Assembly: GCF_025151385.1 (NCBI RefSeq)
Contig: NZ_CP102287.1
Location: 186,001-250,000, forward strand
DNA length: 64,000 bases
Origin: Hoylesella buccalis ATCC 35310
GTDB lineage: Bacteria > Bacteroidota > Bacteroidia > Bacteroidales > Bacteroidaceae
Reading direction: 5' to 3'
This document shows, one piece after another, positions 1 to 7,181 of the stretch. The notes below the pieces were generated by a model. It was given only the letters and a program-made list of their open reading frames with translations. It was not told the DNA's origin and searched no databases. A program made the translations under genes and the position numbers. Position 1 is the stretch's first letter; each line of letters begins with the position of its first letter.

Positions 1-555
1 GACAGGCTTAACAAACACTACGAGCCTGTCAAGAGATGTGAAGAACTAAAACTACCAAAAGTATTAAGACCATGCCATTTATCTTGTACATATAAGGCTA
101 TCAGACAGGCGTTGGATGCATGTCCGTTGGTAGATGAATTGGTAACAGAAGGAAACGAGGAAGAATGCAAGGAGTGTGGTGGTACTGGTGAGGTAGAATG
201 GGAATATACAGATGATAACTTACATACGCATTACCACGATTTCGATTGTCCGATGTGTGGTGGCGATGGCGTGATAACACACAAGAAGGAAACATACACA
301 GGCAGGAAAGTTCACGACGAAAATGCTGTCGTAAAGATTGGGAATTCATTTTTTAGATGGTATTATCTTGACATCGTGGCAAAGGCTTTGGCGCATATCG
401 GAGCTGACGTAATAAGCATTACGGCAAGCGACCCTTGTGGTATGATTGAGTTTGTATTCGACAATATCAAGATTGGGCTGGCGGACCTTAATTGTAAGGA
501 AGGAAAAGGATGCGATGCAGAAGTTGAATTAAATAAAAATGGAGATAAAGTATGA
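1..555 (+). CDS. Zinc-finger-like phage protein, 5' partial
   Basis: The frame is open from base 1, so the true start probably lies outside the window; a TTG at 112 is only the first internal start-like codon. The visible part carries two DnaJ-type zinc knuckles, CxECGGTG and about 30 residues later CPMCGGDG, as in the CxxCxGxG repeats that bind zinc in DnaJ. There is no J domain and the protein is short, so it is not DnaJ itself. The TGA stop overlaps the ATG of the next gene (ATGA), suggesting translational coupling. A small zinc-binding phage protein is inferred; its function is unknown. Confidence 0.7.
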   Translation, partial: DRLNKHYEPVKRCEELKLPKVLRPCHLSCTYKAIRQALDACPLVDELVTEGNEEECKECGGTGEVEWEYTDDNLHTHYHDFDCPMCGGDGVITHKKETYTGRKVHDENAVVKIGNSFFRWYYLDIVAKALAHIGADVISITASDPCGMIEFVFDNIKIGLADLNCKEGKGCDAEVELNKNGDKV

Positions 556-735
556 ACAGTCGTGTTTTTTGACAAAGTCGCTTTGATACGACGATTGCAA
601 CAAGAATCCTTCAAGACTCGAAGCAAAACTGTACTTGAGCAGTGTAAGGTTGTAGAGAAAGAAGTAGATGTAGAGATAAAGCGTGTAAATGCTATTCTTG
701 GAAATCAACCAATTGAAAAAAGTTTATTTAGATAA
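552..735 (+). pseudogene. Small phage protein with apparent frameshift in a T6 run
   Basis: An ATG at 552 overlapping the upstream TGA opens six codons and then hits a stop right after a run of six T (565-570). The frame starting at 562 is open for 57 codons to a TAA at 733-735. Removing one T would join them into one protein of about 60 residues starting MNSRVFDKVALIRRLQQES. Either the sequence has a one-base homopolymer error, or the gene is broken, or translation starts at GTG 562. The coupled ATGA start argues that the ATG is the ancestral start. Function unknown. Confidence 0.55.
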
Positions 736-747
736 ATAGTTATAGCA

Positions 748-1074
748 ATGAAAAAGAAATACAGACTATTGGTAGATGAAACTATCACGGTAAGTGGCAG
801 AACTTTGTACAGAATAGAAGCCTTGCGAGATTTCGAATATGTGAAGAAAGGCGACAAAGGCGGATATGTTGAGAGCGAGGACAACCTATCACACGTTGGT
901 AATTGTTGGGTATTTGGCAAAGCTTGTGTATCTGACAACGCTTTGGTACGTGACGACGCTTTGGTATATGACGATGCTCGTGTATCTGGCACCGCTCGTG
1001 TATTAGGTAACGTTTGCGTATTAGGTAACGCTAAAATAAGCAATGGGATAATAACGAATGTTGGACAAGAATAA
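748..1074 (+). CDS. Left-handed beta-helix repeat phage protein
   Basis: The 108-aa product has an N-terminal KKKYRLLVDETI segment followed, from about residue 45, by tandem hexapeptide-like units (VFGKAC, VSDNAL, VRDDAL, VYDDAR, VSGTAR, VLGNVC, VLGNAK). This spacing of small hydrophobic residues with D/N/G turns is typical of left-handed beta-helix proteins such as YdcK-like and polymer-forming proteins. No catalytic residues are recognised. The repeat DNA (GTATCTGGC/GTATTAGGT units) is similar enough to allow slippage. It lies in the small-gene run, 10 nt before the YopX gene. Structural role inferred, biological role unknown. Confidence 0.6.
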   Translation: MKKKYRLLVDETITVSGRTLYRIEALRDFEYVKKGDKGGYVESEDNLSHVGNCWVFGKACVSDNALVRDDALVYDDARVSGTARVLGNVCVLGNAKISNGIITNVGQE

Positions 1075-1084
1075 TATAACAATA

Positions 1085-1468
1085 ATGGCAAAACGAGAGA
1101 TACTGTTTCGTGGGAAAGTTAAAGGGACAGGAGAATGGGTTTACGGAAATCTTATACACAGAGTAGATGAAATCCATGTTCAAGAATCAAATGAATTATA
1201 TATATCTGATTATATATGCGAATTTGATGCAGTTTGTTTAGAATACGAGGTAGATTCTGACACAGTAGGTCAGTACACAGGGCTGAAAGACAAGAAAGGA
1301 AAGAAGATTTTTGAGGGAGATATTCTCAATGTAGATTTCTTGGACGGAACTCGAACTGTGTCGTACTGTAAGGACGGATTTGTATGTGAAGCGGCAAACG
1401 TGATAAGCTATGATTTGCATAATGTCTATAAAGACTGCTGCGTTATCGGCAACATACACGAAAACTAA
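1085..1468 (+). CDS. YopX-family phage protein
   Basis: The product begins MAKREILFRGKVKGTGEWVYG and contains GQYTGLKDKKGKKIFEGDI, both hallmarks of the YopX family found in many phages of Firmicutes and Bacteroidota. ATG 1085 is preferred over the in-frame ATG 1058 because YopX proteins start just before the REI/L-FRGK motif and 1058 lies inside the upstream gene. The length of 127 aa fits the family. YopX proteins are common in early/accessory phage regions; their biochemical role is unknown. Confidence 0.85.
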   Translation: MAKREILFRGKVKGTGEWVYGNLIHRVDEIHVQESNELYISDYICEFDAVCLEYEVDSDTVGQYTGLKDKKGKKIFEGDILNVDFLDGTRTVSYCKDGFVCEAANVISYDLHNVYKDCCVIGNIHEN

Positions 1469-1491
1469 TTACTTATTAAAACGGAATAACA

Positions 1492-1851
1492 ATGACGAAA
1501 GAACAATACAACATCCTCGCAGCAGAACTGAAAAGGCGAGGCTACAAGAAGTACAACAACGGTCACGCTAACGAGAATTACGGATGGTTCAAATCTCCGA
1601 TACCTCGTAAGCATGATTGGAATAATTCACCATACCAGATTGAATTTGCTGTATGGGACTATACGGATTACAAAAAGAGTAGAAATATCGAAGGATTCCC
1701 TGACTATGGAATAACCGTAGCAATATTAGTTAGCACGGATAAGATAGATAGAGTAGATTTAGACTTGTCATACGAAAACCAATCAATTGATGAAATAGAA
1801 AAGATAGCAGCATCATTCTACGAGTGGTGCGAGAATAATTTTAATAAGTGA
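1492..1851 (+). CDS. Hypothetical phage protein
   Basis: A 119-aa acidic soluble protein (MTKEQYNILAAELKRRGYKK...) with no recognised motif, no signal peptide and no membrane segment. It is collinear with its neighbours, 23 nt after the YopX gene, with the A-rich leader (acggaataacaATG) usual here. Even residue composition and a clean start support a real gene. No function can be assigned. Confidence 0.6.
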   Translation: MTKEQYNILAAELKRRGYKKYNNGHANENYGWFKSPIPRKHDWNNSPYQIEFAVWDYTDYKKSRNIEGFPDYGITVAILVSTDKIDRVDLDLSYENQSIDEIEKIAASFYEWCENNFNK

Positions 1852-1867
1852 ATTAAAACAAAATGAC

Positions 1868-2197
1868 ATGAAAAGAAAAGAACTTGAAAAGAGGTATAAT
1901 AACCTTGCAAACATTAAGTGTTACGATGGTCGTGACGAAATTCATGGCTATGTGTGAGAAGTATGCCACCAGGAAGTGTTTACCACCTGTGCAGACAAAG
2001 GTGTAACGCCATTTTGTATAAGTTGCGAGTGCGGTGGTACAATGACTCACTTGAAAACATATCGGAAAGATACGTTTCCAAAAGACTTCAAGGTATTTGA
2101 GTTTCGCAGACCTTCTTTCAAGAAAATGCTAAAAGGTGGTGAAAGTATGATACAACACGTTTTGAATGGTGGTCTGGTTTTAGATAAAAATAAATAA
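1868..2197 (+). pseudogene. Zinc-ribbon-like phage gene interrupted by in-frame TGA
   Basis: ATG 1868 opens MKRKELEKRYNNLANIKCYD and runs to a TGA at 1955-1957. The same frame then continues as EVCHQEVFTTC...ISCECGGT to a TAA at 2195-2197, 109 codons in total. The TGA falls where a cysteine would complete a CxxC knuckle (GYV[TGA]EVC), so a single TGT-to-TGA change explains it. TGA serves as an ordinary stop elsewhere in the window, so recoding is unlikely. The gene is probably inactivated or a sequencing variant; a GTG at 1976 could restart the second part. Confidence 0.6.
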
Positions 2198-2198
2198 T

Positions 2199-2540
2199 AT
2201 GAAAGCAAAAGTTATTAAAACAGGAAAAATTGTAGACGTTATTAGTATTATTGATAGACTATCCGGATGTTTTATAAGCTATCTGGATAGTGAAAATAGG
2301 AAAGAATATTCAAGATTTGAATTAGATTTCAATGTTGGCGCACAAATGAAAGGTGTACAAATAAATAACGAAACCGTCAAGCCTATTGACTGGGAGCAAC
2401 GCCGATACGAGATTGCAAGAGACATAATGGTAGCGTCATTCGACCAACCAATGTCTGGTGCAAGCGTTGCATCACATGTCCATAATTGCATACTGTGGGC
2501 AGACGACCTTATCAAGGAACTAAAAAAGGAAAGCAAATGA
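2199..2540 (+). CDS. Hypothetical phage protein
   Basis: The 113-aa product starts MKAKVIKTGKIVDVISI and has a basic N-terminal beta-rich part and a helical C-terminal part (RRYEIARDIMVASFDQPM). The stop overlaps the next start (ATGA at 2537-2540), so the two are probably translationally coupled. No domain is recognised. Context suggests an early accessory phage gene. Confidence 0.65.
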   Translation: MKAKVIKTGKIVDVISIIDRLSGCFISYLDSENRKEYSRFELDFNVGAQMKGVQINNETVKPIDWEQRRYEIARDIMVASFDQPMSGASVASHVHNCILWADDLIKELKKESK

Positions 2541-2824
2541 AAAACATCATGTTTATTACGAAGAAGAAAATCAGAAAGGAAATCTACAGACGATACAATG
2601 ACAGCTCTGTGGAAATAATCGAGATGGCATATAAGTGGGTTTCAGATGCTCCATTTTGGCAATGGAACACCCGATTATGGTGTGTTTGCAATGTGATTTG
2701 GGCAAATACGGACGCTTTAAACCGAGCCTATGATTTTATCTCTAAGGGCGTTCTATCAAAAGGGTTACGGCCAGAACAGGATAGCGAGCTTCTTGTCCGA
2801 ATGGTTGATGCTCAAATGAAGTAG
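2537..2824 (+). CDS. Hypothetical phage protein, aromatic-rich
   Basis: A 95-aa product starting MKNIMFITKKKIRKEIYRRY; ATG 2537 overlaps the previous stop and is chosen over the upstream in-frame start at 2486, which is inside the previous gene. The middle is unusually rich in Trp/aromatic residues (WVSDAPFWQWNTRLWCVCNVIW). No family is recognised. Its last approximately 80 nt overlap a convergent minus-strand gene (2742-2945). Confidence 0.6.
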   Translation: MKNIMFITKKKIRKEIYRRYNDSSVEIIEMAYKWVSDAPFWQWNTRLWCVCNVIWANTDALNRAYDFISKGVLSKGLRPEQDSELLVRMVDAQMK

Positions 2825-2945
2825 AGATAATTTGTTTTATTATCCAGCCTTTATCGTTAATATCCTTTGTGATACTATCAAGGTTGAGATAATACTGGTC
2901 AACTGCCTGAAAGCGCTTTGCAATAGTAATTACTTTCTGTTGCAT
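2742..2945 (-). CDS. Small hypothetical protein opposing the early operon
   Basis: A 67-aa product (MQQKVITIAKRFQAVDQYYL...YPVLAVTLLIERP) on the minus strand, convergent with and overlapping the 3' end of the 2537-2824 gene. A -7-like TATCTTTG (CAAAGATA on plus, 2975-2982) lies about 30 nt upstream of its ATG, supporting independent transcription. No function is recognised; the position next to a repeat-rich divergent intergenic segment would suit a small regulator, but this is inference. Confidence 0.5.
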   Translation of the reverse strand: MQQKVITIAKRFQAVDQYYLNLDSITKDINDKGWIIKQIISTSFEHQPFGQEARYPVLAVTLLIERP

Positions 2946-3077
2946 AAGTTTGTAAATTTAAAAATTAGACACCCCAAAGATAGTAAATAATTCAGGATAG
3001 GCGCACCACTTACAAGATAATTTAGAAATTAGACACTTTTATTTATCGGTGCGTCCTGTCCTTTTAACTATAATCAA
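2946..3077. promoter_or_regulatory. Divergent intergenic region with repeats and inverted repeat
   Basis: Contains a minus-strand TATCTTTG -7 box (2975-2982), two copies of the direct repeat AAATTAGACAC (about 2962-2973 and 3026-3036), and a 13-bp imperfect inverted repeat (GGATAGGCGCACC at about 2995-3007 with GGTGCGTCCTGTCC at about 3048-3061). It separates a minus-strand small gene from the ASCH-like gene. Operator function is inferred from the layout. Confidence 0.45.
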
Positions 3078-3638
3078 ATGAAGAAAATAATGTTTAACGA
3101 CAAGTTCCTCCTCACCCAAGCGGTGCTGGGCGGAACGAAGACAATGACAAGGCGTGTCATAAAAAAGGAAATACCCATCGGTAATTGGCAGAAAACGGAA
3201 AAGATGCTGCGATACAAGGCTGGAGAAGTGGTAGCTATTGCGCAACGTTACTCTGATATAGGGTCTGCGAGCTTCGATGAATGGGAGCGTGAAACAGATT
3301 GGTTTAAGAAAGGTTTTCCCAATAAGATGTTTGTCCGTGCCGACCTTATGCCACATCACGTCAAGATTACCGATGTAAGAATAGAACGTTTGCAGGACAT
3401 AACAAACGAAGATTGCTTGAAAGAGGGCATCAGAAAAGCGACAATCGGATATTATGTTGAGGGGCTGATGGTAAGGGATTGGGAAAAGGAAGCACACAGA
3501 GAAACGAGAAGCGGTAATATAAAATTATTTCCAACACCGAAATTAGCCTACGCTGCGCTCATCAATAATATCTGCGGCAAAGGCACTTGGGAGCGCAACC
3601 CATGGGTGGAGGCATACACGTTTGAAAGGGTAGATTAA
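3078..3638 (+). CDS. ASCH-like phage protein
   Basis: The 186-aa product has an N-terminal segment GGTKTMTRRVIKKE resembling the G-x-K-x-x-T-x-R core of ASCH domains, followed by beta strands (GEVVAIAQRY, HHVKITDVRIERLQDIT) in the order seen in that fold, and EDCLKEGI. ASCH domains are proposed RNA-binding modules; similar proteins are common in Bacteroides phages. The assignment rests on motif order, not a search. Confidence 0.6.
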   Translation: MKKIMFNDKFLLTQAVLGGTKTMTRRVIKKEIPIGNWQKTEKMLRYKAGEVVAIAQRYSDIGSASFDEWERETDWFKKGFPNKMFVRADLMPHHVKITDVRIERLQDITNEDCLKEGIRKATIGYYVEGLMVRDWEKEAHRETRSGNIKLFPTPKLAYAALINNICGKGTWERNPWVEAYTFERVD

Positions 3639-3678
3639 ATATAGAGAAATTGTATAAACAAAATAAAATAATTAGACA

Positions 3679-4026
3679 ATGACAAACAACGATATGCCAA
3701 TTTGCATGGCAGAGGAATATTGGGAAAACTCACAGTTCTCAATAGCAAGATATTATGGTCAGATACATATTAACGGAGATGTGTACTTCATCGTTAATAA
3801 GGACGGTATTGACGTATTCGCATTGTCAGCTATGGCTGCAAAGAGTGGTAAGGAAAACGCGATTGACCCGGGCGAGCCGTGCGACCTCGTTAGAATTGAT
3901 TTCGTTAAATTTTACAAGGAGCTAAAGCGTGAAAAGTTTATCGCCATTCTGAAAGAGTATCCTCATGCAAGCGCAAAGGAACTGAAAACAATAATGAAAG
4001 AAAAGACTAAGAACAAACAACAATGA
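3679..4026 (+). CDS. Hypothetical phage protein
   Basis: A 115-aa product (MTNNDMPICMAEEYWENSQF...) with a beta-rich N-terminal half and a lysine-rich helical C-terminus (KELKTIMKEKTKNKQQ). Its stop overlaps the next ATG (ATGA at 4023-4026), implying coupling. No family is recognised. Confidence 0.65.
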   Translation: MTNNDMPICMAEEYWENSQFSIARYYGQIHINGDVYFIVNKDGIDVFALSAMAAKSGKENAIDPGEPCDLVRIDFVKFYKELKREKFIAILKEYPHASAKELKTIMKEKTKNKQQ

Positions 4027-4574
4027 ACCAACTGAAATTAAAGGACATACCATCCGATTTACTGGCAAAGATAGATGAACAATTCAATCAACATCCATCA
4101 GTTAGGCAAATGCGTATACAGCAGAACGAGTTGATGCGAAAAAGAATGTTTCAAGCAGCCATGCGCCTCGGGGAAAAAATAGAAATCCTACACACTCGCA
4201 CGATAGACGAATATCTGAAAGCTGCCGAAAACGAGGCTTCCGACACGACACTACAAAGCATCGGAATGAGTAAAGAGGATGAAGAATACATGCGGGCGGC
4301 AGAAATTGCATTGTTCATGGCGTGCGATGTCATTAACTGTTGTCTTATTGACATGAATGACACGTTGCATAGATACGACAAAACACTCAACTATGAGCGG
4401 TTCAACGACATGAGGCAGCTCATTGATATGGTCAAGGCAAAACTGAACTACTTACGCAAAAATTCATCTTACCTGCAAAACGAAAAGTGGGGTGACCTAT
4501 GCGACAATGCCTATAAAATGCTCATGAGCAAGGCAAAAAGGATGATACAGGAGGAAAGAAAGAAAAAAATCTAA
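4023..4574 (+). CDS. Hypothetical phage protein, helical
   Basis: A 183-aa, almost entirely alpha-helical product with many Met, Lys and Glu (MNQLKLKDIPSDLLAKIDEQ...). Translationally coupled to the upstream gene. It is the last gene of the plus-strand run; minus-strand lysis genes follow. No family is recognised. Confidence 0.65.
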   Translation: MNQLKLKDIPSDLLAKIDEQFNQHPSVRQMRIQQNELMRKRMFQAAMRLGEKIEILHTRTIDEYLKAAENEASDTTLQSIGMSKEDEEYMRAAEIALFMACDVINCCLIDMNDTLHRYDKTLNYERFNDMRQLIDMVKAKLNYLRKNSSYLQNEKWGDLCDNAYKMLMSKAKRMIQEERKKKI

Positions 4575-4623
4575 AAAATGAGATTTTCTTTCAATGAATA
4601 CCAACAAGCAAAATCAACAGTCG

Positions 4624-4719
4624 TTACCTGCTATTCTCTTTGATTTGCTCGCACACCCATGCGGATATATTTGCAGGGTTTGCTTTTTGCAGCAGCTGTT
4701 CTGTTTCTGCATCAAACAA
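4624..4719 (-). CDS. Possible 31-aa ORF after the spanin-like gene
   Basis: A short minus-strand frame (TTG start at 4719, or ATA at 4728) encodes FDAETEQLLQKANPANISAW followed by about 10 more residues. It overlaps the last codons of the spanin-like gene in the +1 frame. Its balanced amphipathic composition looks protein-like, but the start codon is weak and no family is known. Confidence 0.3.
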   Translation of the reverse strand: MFDAETEQLLQKANPANISAWVCEQIKENSR

Positions 4720-5134
4720 ATATCTTATGCGCTATCTTAGTCACTTTCAAAATGACTAAGATAACCAGCACAGCCGCCACGCCCATTGCCCAGCCGCCCA
4801 TGTCAATTTTCCACCGCTCCCACTTTGTAAGCTGTTTTTCCACAGGGTAAGACACACGAATGCTGTCAAGCTGCATAACAGTGTCCGCCTTGATATGGTA
4901 AACGTTTCTAAATCTTTCCCTCCACTGCGTCTTGGTCAGAAACACCGTGTCGCCCTTTGCCGCCATGAACACGCTATCCCTGAAGTACACGCTATCCAAA
5001 CGTTGCACCGTGTCCACCCTCGTTTTATATAAGGTGTGATACTCTGGCACAGGCACAAACTTAACGGTCTTGCAGCCAGTCAGCGAAAGCAGCGTTAAAA
5101 CCATTACAAGTAAGTAATTCTTCTTTCCTCTCAT
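4712..5134 (-). CDS. u-spanin-like lipoprotein with C-terminal membrane segment
   Basis: The 140-aa product has a lipoprotein signal (LLVMVLTLLSLTGC, lipobox Cys at about 21), a hydrophilic periplasmic stretch (residues about 25-110) with repeated RVDTV/LDSV segments, and one C-terminal hydrophobic segment (WAMGVAAVLVILVILKV). An outer-membrane lipid anchor plus an inner-membrane anchor in one chain is the architecture of unimolecular spanins such as T1 gp11, which fuse the two membranes in the last lysis step. It lies downstream of a GH24 lysozyme and a holin. The function is inferred from topology and context; no sequence homology is claimed. Confidence 0.6.
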   Translation of the reverse strand: MRGKKNYLLVMVLTLLSLTGCKTVKFVPVPEYHTLYKTRVDTVQRLDSVYFRDSVFMAAKGDTVFLTKTQWRERFRNVYHIKADTVMQLDSIRVSYPVEKQLTKWERWKIDMGGWAMGVAAVLVILVILKVTKIAHKIFV

Positions 5135-5161
5135 ATTGTCTGTTTTTATTATTTACGCAAA

Positions 5162-5193
5162 AGCGGCAATCTCAATAATGTGGGACTGCCGCT
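5162..5193 (-). terminator. Hairpin between accessory gene and spanin-like gene
   Basis: Inverted repeat AGCGGCA/TGCCGCT with an 18-nt loop, followed on the minus strand by TTTT. It may be a weak terminator for the gene ending at 5254 or an attenuator before the spanin-like gene. Confidence 0.4.
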
Positions 5194-5253
5194 GAACATC
5201 TCGATTTCGAGGGGTTTAAGCTGTGGCGATATAGTCATATATATAATTTGTGC

Positions 5254-6096
5254 TTAGAAAAGCTCCGTTTGCTGTGGAGGTATTATATGTTCGTAAAATT
5301 CAATTATTTTATACGATTTATTTTCGTATGCTCTGTATTCCTTATTATACTTTTGTATTTTACGCAATTTCACACGGATAGAATCCCCTTTCCCAAAGCG
5401 TTCCCCCTCATCAATTTTCCTCATAAGTGCATCATCCTTTACAACAATAGGAATTTTGAATCCATCGTACATGAATTGCCACCTGGAACCTTTCTCAAAA
5501 TTCAGCCCGACAATGATTAAGGTAGCTTCAGAATCAACAATGCGTTCTTCATGAACATCCTCCTCTGTATCAAAATCATCGTATTTGTATTCTTTGAACT
5601 CATCTCTGCTAAAAGTAACTATAACATTATCCTCCTTGTCCTTTACAGAAAACCCTTCAACGCTCGCGTCATCATCAGCGGCCTGTATAGACTTGGAAAT
5701 CGCTTCCCTTGTTGCCCTGCTGTTATAAACGTTTATATTTACGTTCATATCTCCATTAACCGAAAGACTACTTATTTTCTTTTTATCGTCTTCTGTTTTT
5801 ATGGGCTTCCCCTTTAATTTTTTATAGGCCTTATAGGAGAAGGTAATAATCCCTGTCAATGCAACTATGTATTCAACGGACGCTTTGCTAAAAAGCTGTT
5901 GAATCACATTCTGCACAATTTCAAGATCTATAATGAAAGAACCCTTTTCGATAGCATTTACCTGTATTTTTATTTCTTGGGTTCCTCCACCATAAATGAG
6001 ATTTGCCTCCTGTGCAACGCTCTGATATTGCATGAGAACGTTGATAAGTGTGCCAGCATCTATAGAACTTGTCTGCCCTTCAAATTTTAACTGCAT
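5254..6096 (-). CDS. Hypothetical accessory protein with own promoter
   Basis: The 280-aa product (MQLKFEGQTSSIDAGTLINV...) has an N-terminal alpha/beta part, a probable hydrophobic helix around residue 75 (YIVALTGIITFSYKAY), a short DMNVNINVYNSRAT segment and an acidic middle, then a beta-rich C-terminus (SATLIIVGLNFEKGSRWQFM). The same overall plan recurs in uncharacterised bacterial proteins, but no function is known to me. It sits inside the lysis gene run yet has its own textbook Bacteroidota promoter (6122-6152), so it looks like a moron, perhaps expressed in the lysogen. Confidence 0.6.
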   Translation of the reverse strand: MQLKFEGQTSSIDAGTLINVLMQYQSVAQEANLIYGGGTQEIKIQVNAIEKGSFIIDLEIVQNVIQQLFSKASVEYIVALTGIITFSYKAYKKLKGKPIKTEDDKKKISSLSVNGDMNVNINVYNSRATREAISKSIQAADDDASVEGFSVKDKEDNVIVTFSRDEFKEYKYDDFDTEEDVHEERIVDSEATLIIVGLNFEKGSRWQFMYDGFKIPIVVKDDALMRKIDEGERFGKGDSIRVKLRKIQKYNKEYRAYENKSYKIIEFYEHIIPPQQTELF

Positions 6097-6121
6097 ACCG
6101 ATTATTATTATTTCTATTTCG

Positions 6122-6152
6122 CAAAGATAGAATTATTGTACCAAAGCTCAAA
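6122..6152 (-). promoter_or_regulatory. Bacteroidota-type promoter for the 5254-6096 gene
   Basis: On the minus strand TTTG (6149-6152), a 19-nt spacer and TATCTTTG (6122-6129) match the -33/-7 consensus; the ATG follows about 25 nt after the -7 box. Confidence 0.7.
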
Positions 6153-6216
6153 CAAATTAACTCAAATTATAACAGTCCCACAATGTCAAAGAACGCCTGA
6201 TTAATTGTTTTACATT

Positions 6217-6399
6217 TCAATGCTCCCAGCCACGATAAGGCTTCTTTATACGCAGCTCGTAGCTATCTTCATCCACATTCTTGCACATTCTTCTCACAAT
6301 CTTGTTAATGCAGTGTTTGTAGTACTTGTGCTTTCCTGCTCGGTCATTGAAGTAGCGTCTTACTTTCCCCTTATCAATTTTATCCCTGTTCAGTGCCAT
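6217..6399 (-). CDS. Small basic hypothetical phage protein
   Basis: A 60-aa highly basic product (MALNRDKIDKGKVRRYFNDR...) with an A-rich leader (tacaaataATG on the minus strand). It contains a KHKYYKHCINKIVRRMCK stretch with paired Cys/His but no defined motif. Located between the lysozyme and the accessory gene. Function unknown. Confidence 0.5.
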   Translation of the reverse strand: MALNRDKIDKGKVRRYFNDRAGKHKYYKHCINKIVRRMCKNVDEDSYELRIKKPYRGWEH

Positions 6400-6419
6400 A
6401 TTATTTGTATTATCGTTTG

Positions 6420-6513
6420 AAGTTTACAAGTTCATAGTTCACGAGTATACGAGTTGATAGCCTTGCTAACTATAAAGTTCAATGTTCAAATCTCAAAGTT
6501 CAAAGTTCAAAGT
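6420..6513. repeat. TTCACAAG/TTGACGAG-type short-word repeat tract
   Basis: A run of near-repeats (agtttacaag, ttcatagttc, acgagtatac, gagttgatag, then aaagttcaaagttcaaagtc). The same wording precedes the GC-rich palindromes at 8.6, 11.1, 19.2 and 38.1 kb, but here no palindrome follows. It abuts the 3' end of the lysozyme gene. Confidence 0.6.
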
Positions 6514-6947
6514 CCATATCTTTCCGCCTCCCACCTTCTTCTTCTCACCAGTCCGTCCAGCTTTTTTCCTCCGCTGTACACCCACTTCATGAACTCTCTC
6601 TGTATCTCTGCCGTAGATGCATCGTGCATGATTTTCTTTAATAGCGTAGACGCTTTCAACTTTCCAATGCCCACATTGTAGGTAAACGACACCAACGCAT
6701 CGAACTGACCTTGCGTCTTTATCTTTGGTATACCGTTTATGAACTTCTCCACAAAGAAAAGGTCACGTTTGAGCAGTTCTTCCGCCTTTTCCTCGTTAAT
6801 GCGCATTCCTGCCTTTACATCTCCTGCGCTGTGTCCGTAGCCAATGGTGTACCACCGCTCTGCTTTCGTAGGCTTGTAAGCTACTAATCGAAGTCCCTCA
6901 AACGCTTTTAGCTTACTTATTAGTGTGTCACTTGCTCTATATTTCAT
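6507..6947 (-). CDS. GH24 (T4-type) phage lysozyme / endolysin
   Basis: The 146-aa product starts MKYRASDTLISKLKAFEGLR and carries the GH24 signature: catalytic Glu in KAFEGLRLVAY, the WYTIGYGHS strand, AGMRINEEKAEELLKRDL, and FDALVSFTYNVGIGKLKAST. It would hydrolyse the peptidoglycan glycan strand. No signal peptide is seen, so release should need the nearby holin. The residues between Glu and Thr (KPTKAERW) lack the usual Asp of the T4 triad, a variation also seen in phage endolysins. Length is normal for a single-domain enzyme. Confidence 0.9.
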   Translation of the reverse strand: MKYRASDTLISKLKAFEGLRLVAYKPTKAERWYTIGYGHSAGDVKAGMRINEEKAEELLKRDLFFVEKFINGIPKIKTQGQFDALVSFTYNVGIGKLKASTLLKKIMHDASTAEIQREFMKWVYSGGKKLDGLVRRRRWEAERYGL

Positions 6948-6970
6948 AATTCCTAAATGTGTGTTAAAGA

Positions 6971-7002
6971 TTTGTCGCTTTTATTTATTTACTTTATCTT
7001 TG
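6971..7002 (+). promoter_or_regulatory. Plus-strand Bacteroidota promoter inside the lysis region
   Basis: TTTG (6971-6974), a 20-nt spacer and TATCTTTG (6995-7002) match the consensus. It fires away from and antisense to the lysis operon and precedes a structured leader and a 44-aa ORF. Confidence 0.65.
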
Positions 7003-7008
7003 TGCCGT

Positions 7009-7111
7009 AAATCATCCAAGAGAGCATCTCCTTTCGGTGAGCTACCAAAAATCACCGTCCGCATCTCTCTACGAGATTAAGCCCGCAAGCCTGTAAATTG
7101 TGGGCTTTTTT
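7009..7111 (+). ncRNA. Structured leader ending in an intrinsic terminator
   Basis: Downstream of the plus promoter the RNA can form AGAGAG/CTCTCT (about 7019-7024 with 7065-7070) enclosing CGGTGA/TCACCG (stem around gctaccaaaaa), followed by a terminator hairpin AAGCCCGCAA/TTGTGGGCTT (7079-7107) with a T6 tract to 7111. Promoter, multi-helix leader and terminator before a short ORF is the layout of an attenuator. No known riboswitch class is recognised. Confidence 0.45.
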
Positions 7112-7133
7112 CTGCACTTTGGTAGAGTGCAGA
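7111..7133 (+). other. 8-bp hairpin between leader terminator and 44-aa ORF
   Basis: Perfect stem TCTGCACT/AGTGCAGA with a 7-nt loop, starting in the T-tract of the preceding terminator, so the two structures compete for the last T. Confidence 0.55.
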
Positions 7134-7181
7134 TAAGCGTCCGATACAGGTTGGGCGCAAAACAGAAAGGAGGTGTTATGA

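Noticed and set aside
1955..1957. TGA recoded as an amino acid
   Set aside because: TGA ends several other genes here (for example 553-555 and 2538-2540) and the two interrupted genes are isolated, so decay or error is simpler.
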